From contig CAJFCJ010000020.1 in assembly GCA_904063045.1 (NCBI GenBank), forward strand, positions 736,916-800,915: 64,000 nt of DNA, written 5' to 3'. Below the pieces are notes generated by a model. The model searched no databases. It was given only the letters and a program-made list of their open reading frames with translations, and was not told where the DNA came from. Shown piece by piece: positions 61,539 to 64,000 of the stretch; the stretch's first letter is position 1; each line of letters starts with the position of its first letter. The position numbers and the translations under genes are program-made. This DNA is from Dimorphilus gyrociliatus (Eukaryota > Annelida > Polychaeta > Dinophilidae).

Positions 61539-62232
61539 ATTTTTTTTTGTAGATAAGAGAAAATTATTATTAAAATGCTAGTTTATCTTTAAAAAATACT
61601 CTTCTATTCTTTATTGTTTTTATAAAGGCATGTACTGCAAATAATTTGCAATAAAGATAATTTCTATAGTTGCTAGATGTTGAAGAATTGAAACAGAAGT
61701 AAAATAGAATGTCCCTGAAAATATTTGCTTATTTTCTTACATTGAAGCGTTTTCAAAAAACCGACCGATTAGGCCTAAAGAATGATGAATCATGCCGAAT
61801 TCGAGAAATAAGAAATAAATACATTTGACATTGTCATTTTTTGATAGTTGAATATTAATTATAATGAAAATTTATCATGTTGGCTAGGAAATTCCTTGTT
61901 TTTTATTGTCTTTGGAAATGTATTTGTGCGATTTATTGCTTTCATATTAATTATCGTATCGGTTTAAAATAACCAATAATAGTTTACCTGTTTATTCTAT
62001 TTATTCATTAATTAGATCATCATATTTAGCAAATAATCAAAAATCTTGCCGATTATAGTACACTTATTATAATCACTGAAATAGTGCAATAATAATAATA
62101 AAATATGAGACGAATAACAAGATCATATAATTAGAAAAGGGACTTTTTAAATCTGTCTGCGCATGCGTGGGTATTTGCATTATAAAATATCTTCTATTGC
62201 TATCACTTCTGCTCTAGCTTGCAATTAGTAAC
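61539..62232. other. Intergenic between GST and IRF-like gene
   Basis: 694 nt with no gene seen; two AATAAA-type signals (near 61650 and 61815). An imperfect GCGCATGCG-type palindrome at about 62158-62167 lies some 65 nt before the IRF ATG. Confidence 0.5.
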
Positions 62233-63120
62233 ATGGGTTCATCGGATAAGCCATCTAGAAAAAGGAAACACAGAAAGTCGTCTAGCAGTTCCACGACAAC
62301 TTGCCTTAGAAAATGGATAAGAGATAATAATCTTACTCAATGCACTGGTCCAAGACCTTTGGATAGAATGCCCTTAAAAATTTGGCTGTAAGTAACAGAT
62401 TTCTTTATAGAACAATCAATTATTATTTTTCTTTTTATATTAAAAGAACCAAAGTATTAAACGAAAAAATTGTACCTGGTGTTGTATGGATTGATAAAAG
62501 TAAATTAAAGTTTCGTATACCTTGGAAGCATATGTCAAGATCGTCGTTTGACAAAGATCGAGATATGGAATTATTTAGGATGTATGCTCAACACAGTGGA
62601 AAGCAGGATAAAGATTGCAAACAATGGAAAACCAATTTCAGATGTGCTTTGAATTCACTAAGATCTATTGAACGAGTAAAAGATGAAGACCAAACAAATC
62701 AGGATGAAGCCTATAGGGTTTTCCGTTTCAAAGAACAAATAAGTAAGTAACTAACTACACTATTGTTATTAAAAATTTAACTATATATATATAAGCAATG
62801 TATATTGATACAAATACTTATTAATACGTTCTATAATAATATTTCGCATTACAGATTTCGAAGTCGAAACTGATTGCATAGAACATACTGAAAGTGCCAC
62901 TGACGGAGCAAGTTATCCGGTATCGCCCATCATAGACGAATGTGTGAATTCGTCTGATAACGAATCTGATGACTTTAGCAATGTTATTCTACCTGAAGGT
63001 TTCTCATTAAATTCCCCTATGGATAGTATAGATATACTATTTAGCTGTCAACATCAAGATGATCAAAATGAACAATCGTTATACACAATACCAGATTTCG
63101 ATTCGATTCTGGGCTGTTAA
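62233..63120 (+). CDS. Interferon regulatory factor-like DNA-binding protein
   Basis: Winged-helix transcription factor of the IRF family. Three exons checked for phase: 62233-62387, 62447-62742, 62855-63120; 717 nt, 238 residues. A Lys/Arg/Ser-rich N-terminus leads into the IRF domain (about 40-150): LRKWIRDNN, MPLKIWL, VPGVVWIDKSKLKFRIPWKHMSR, DMELFRMYAQHSG, then the recognition-helix block QWKTNFRCALNSL and the closing YRVFRF. The tryptophan series and the W-K-x-N-F-R-C-A-L-N-S motif are diagnostic, and best resemble vertebrate IRF1/2. The remaining 85 residues are acidic and Ser-rich (DNESDDFSN, MDSIDILF, IPDFDSIL), suggesting an activation region. There is no room for an IRF-associated (IAD/SMAD-FHA) domain, so this is an unusually short family member. 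Confidence 0.93.
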
Positions 63121-63546
63121 AATAAACATGAAATAGGTCAAAAACATTCTTTCATGTGATTTTAAATTGTACATAATAATTTTGCAATTGTTTTTTATTG
63201 AAATAGTACATATATTTTAAAGTTGTGTGTTTAAAGCTTACACTTACTTATACCTAGAAAGGTAGTTTTTTTTAATATTAAATAGTGTTCTGTTTTCATT
63301 TATTCGAATTCCAGTCCTTATTTATAATAAATATAGCATTGTAACATATGGTTCAATTAAAAAATTCGCTCTCAATTGTCACTGTTTATTGAACGGACAA
63401 GAAAACAATAAAAAGAAGTTTGTTTGCAAAATAATGCTCTTCGTTCTATTATTCATACCTTTCCCGAAAAGCCTTATGCGTAGGTCACAGAACGATATAA
63501 TGTGAATGTCAAATTGTTAACGTAACTCTGAAAGCATAATATTTAT
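63121..63546. other. Intergenic between convergent IRF-like and DUF1992 genes
   Basis: 426 nt of converging 3' UTRs; AT-rich, with AATAAA-like signals on both strands (for example near 63408). Nothing else is seen. Confidence 0.55.
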
Positions 63547-64000
63547 TTATTCATTAGTTACTTTTCTAATATCTCTTTCTGAATCAAAGTAGCCCCTTTG
63601 TAAACTTAAAGATGGTACCAGCATATTCATTTGACTTATATATTCGTTAGCTTTTTTAATTTTTGCTGCATGCTTAATCTTTGCTAACTCCCAATTTTGT
63701 TTAGATATGTCGCCGTTTTGAAAATTTTCATATTCAAGCTTTAAAATTTTTAATGCATTTTTTCTAGTTGATACAGCTCGTTTCCTCATTTCAATCCAGT
63801 CAGCTGTCGCTTCATTTTTAATAAGAATTTCATTCATCTTAGCTGTCATGTGATCAACGTATGGAGACTCGTAACCGTACTTTAGGGGTTTTCCAGCTCC
63901 CTATAAATAAGTTTTTTTATTCATTCATATAACCATATGACTATGTATAACCTTCAGGTTTTTCATATCGGTTTGTTTGAGACTTTGTTCGACGAGACTG
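63547..64000 (-). CDS. DNAJC28: DNAJC28-like DUF1992 protein, 5' part off window
   Basis: C-terminal part of a DUF1992 protein; in animals this domain follows a J domain in DNAJC28, a poorly understood, probably mitochondrial or Golgi-linked co-chaperone. Last exon 63547 to about 63900: GAGKPLKYGYESPYVDHMTAKMNEILI, then NEATADWIEMRKRA and a helical C-terminus; stop at 63547. The exon entering from the right edge (from about 63950) encodes SLVEQSLKQTDMKNLK. The junction recreates the DUF1992 hallmark of a helix ending NL directly before GAGKPL. The J domain, if present, is beyond position 64000. Confidence 0.82.

Overview
This window is nuclear DNA from a small, gene-dense, AT-rich animal genome. 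Every recognisable gene is metazoan: neurotrophin, nanos, separase, CEP290, fibulin, IRF, a serotonin-type GPCR, ERLIN, CPSF4 and a GSK3 paralogue. Genes use the standard code and GT-AG introns, most only about 50-70 nt long (for example 36202-36261 is 60 nt and 37120-37168 is 49 nt), with a few much larger introns that house other genes. A neurotrophin together with an IRF and a fibulin points to a lophotrochozoan or deuterostome rather than a nematode or fly. Intron size and base composition would fit a miniature annelid such as Dimorphilus, but that species guess is inference. I saw no prophage, CRISPR array, rRNA, tRNA or transposase gene. Exon limits were worked out by eye from splice signals and reading frame; where junctions were checked codon by codon, the entry says so.

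Left part (1-20842), all on the minus strand: an ankyrin-repeat DHHC palmitoyltransferase (ZDHHC17/13 type, 3' end off the window) with an intronless 5-HT2-like receptor inside its first intron; nanos; separase; a 4.7 kb gene-poor stretch; and a five-exon neurotrophin precursor that is hard to see from open reading frames alone but joins perfectly when spliced.

Middle (21478-39456): CEP290 (minus), with a SOCS-box gene nested on the opposite strand in its largest intron; then PAIP1 (minus) and BRX1 (plus) head to head; METTL21A (minus) and SUB1/PC4 (plus) head to head; and ERLIN (minus).

Right part (40223-64000): SPSB3 (plus) converging on CPSF4 (minus); a single-exon GSK3 paralogue (minus) head to head with a longin R-SNARE (plus); a large uncharacterised protein with a PLAT domain and ankyrin repeats (minus) head to head with a fibulin-like matrix protein (plus); a glutathione S-transferase; a short interferon-regulatory-factor protein; and the 3' part of a DNAJC28/DUF1992 gene (minus). 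Most genes are housekeeping or developmental loci that look unrelated in pathway. The repeated head-to-head pairs with 0.3-1.3 kb gaps suggest shared promoters. The most interesting items are the neurotrophin, the two nested genes, the PLAT-ankyrin protein and the GSK3 paralogue.
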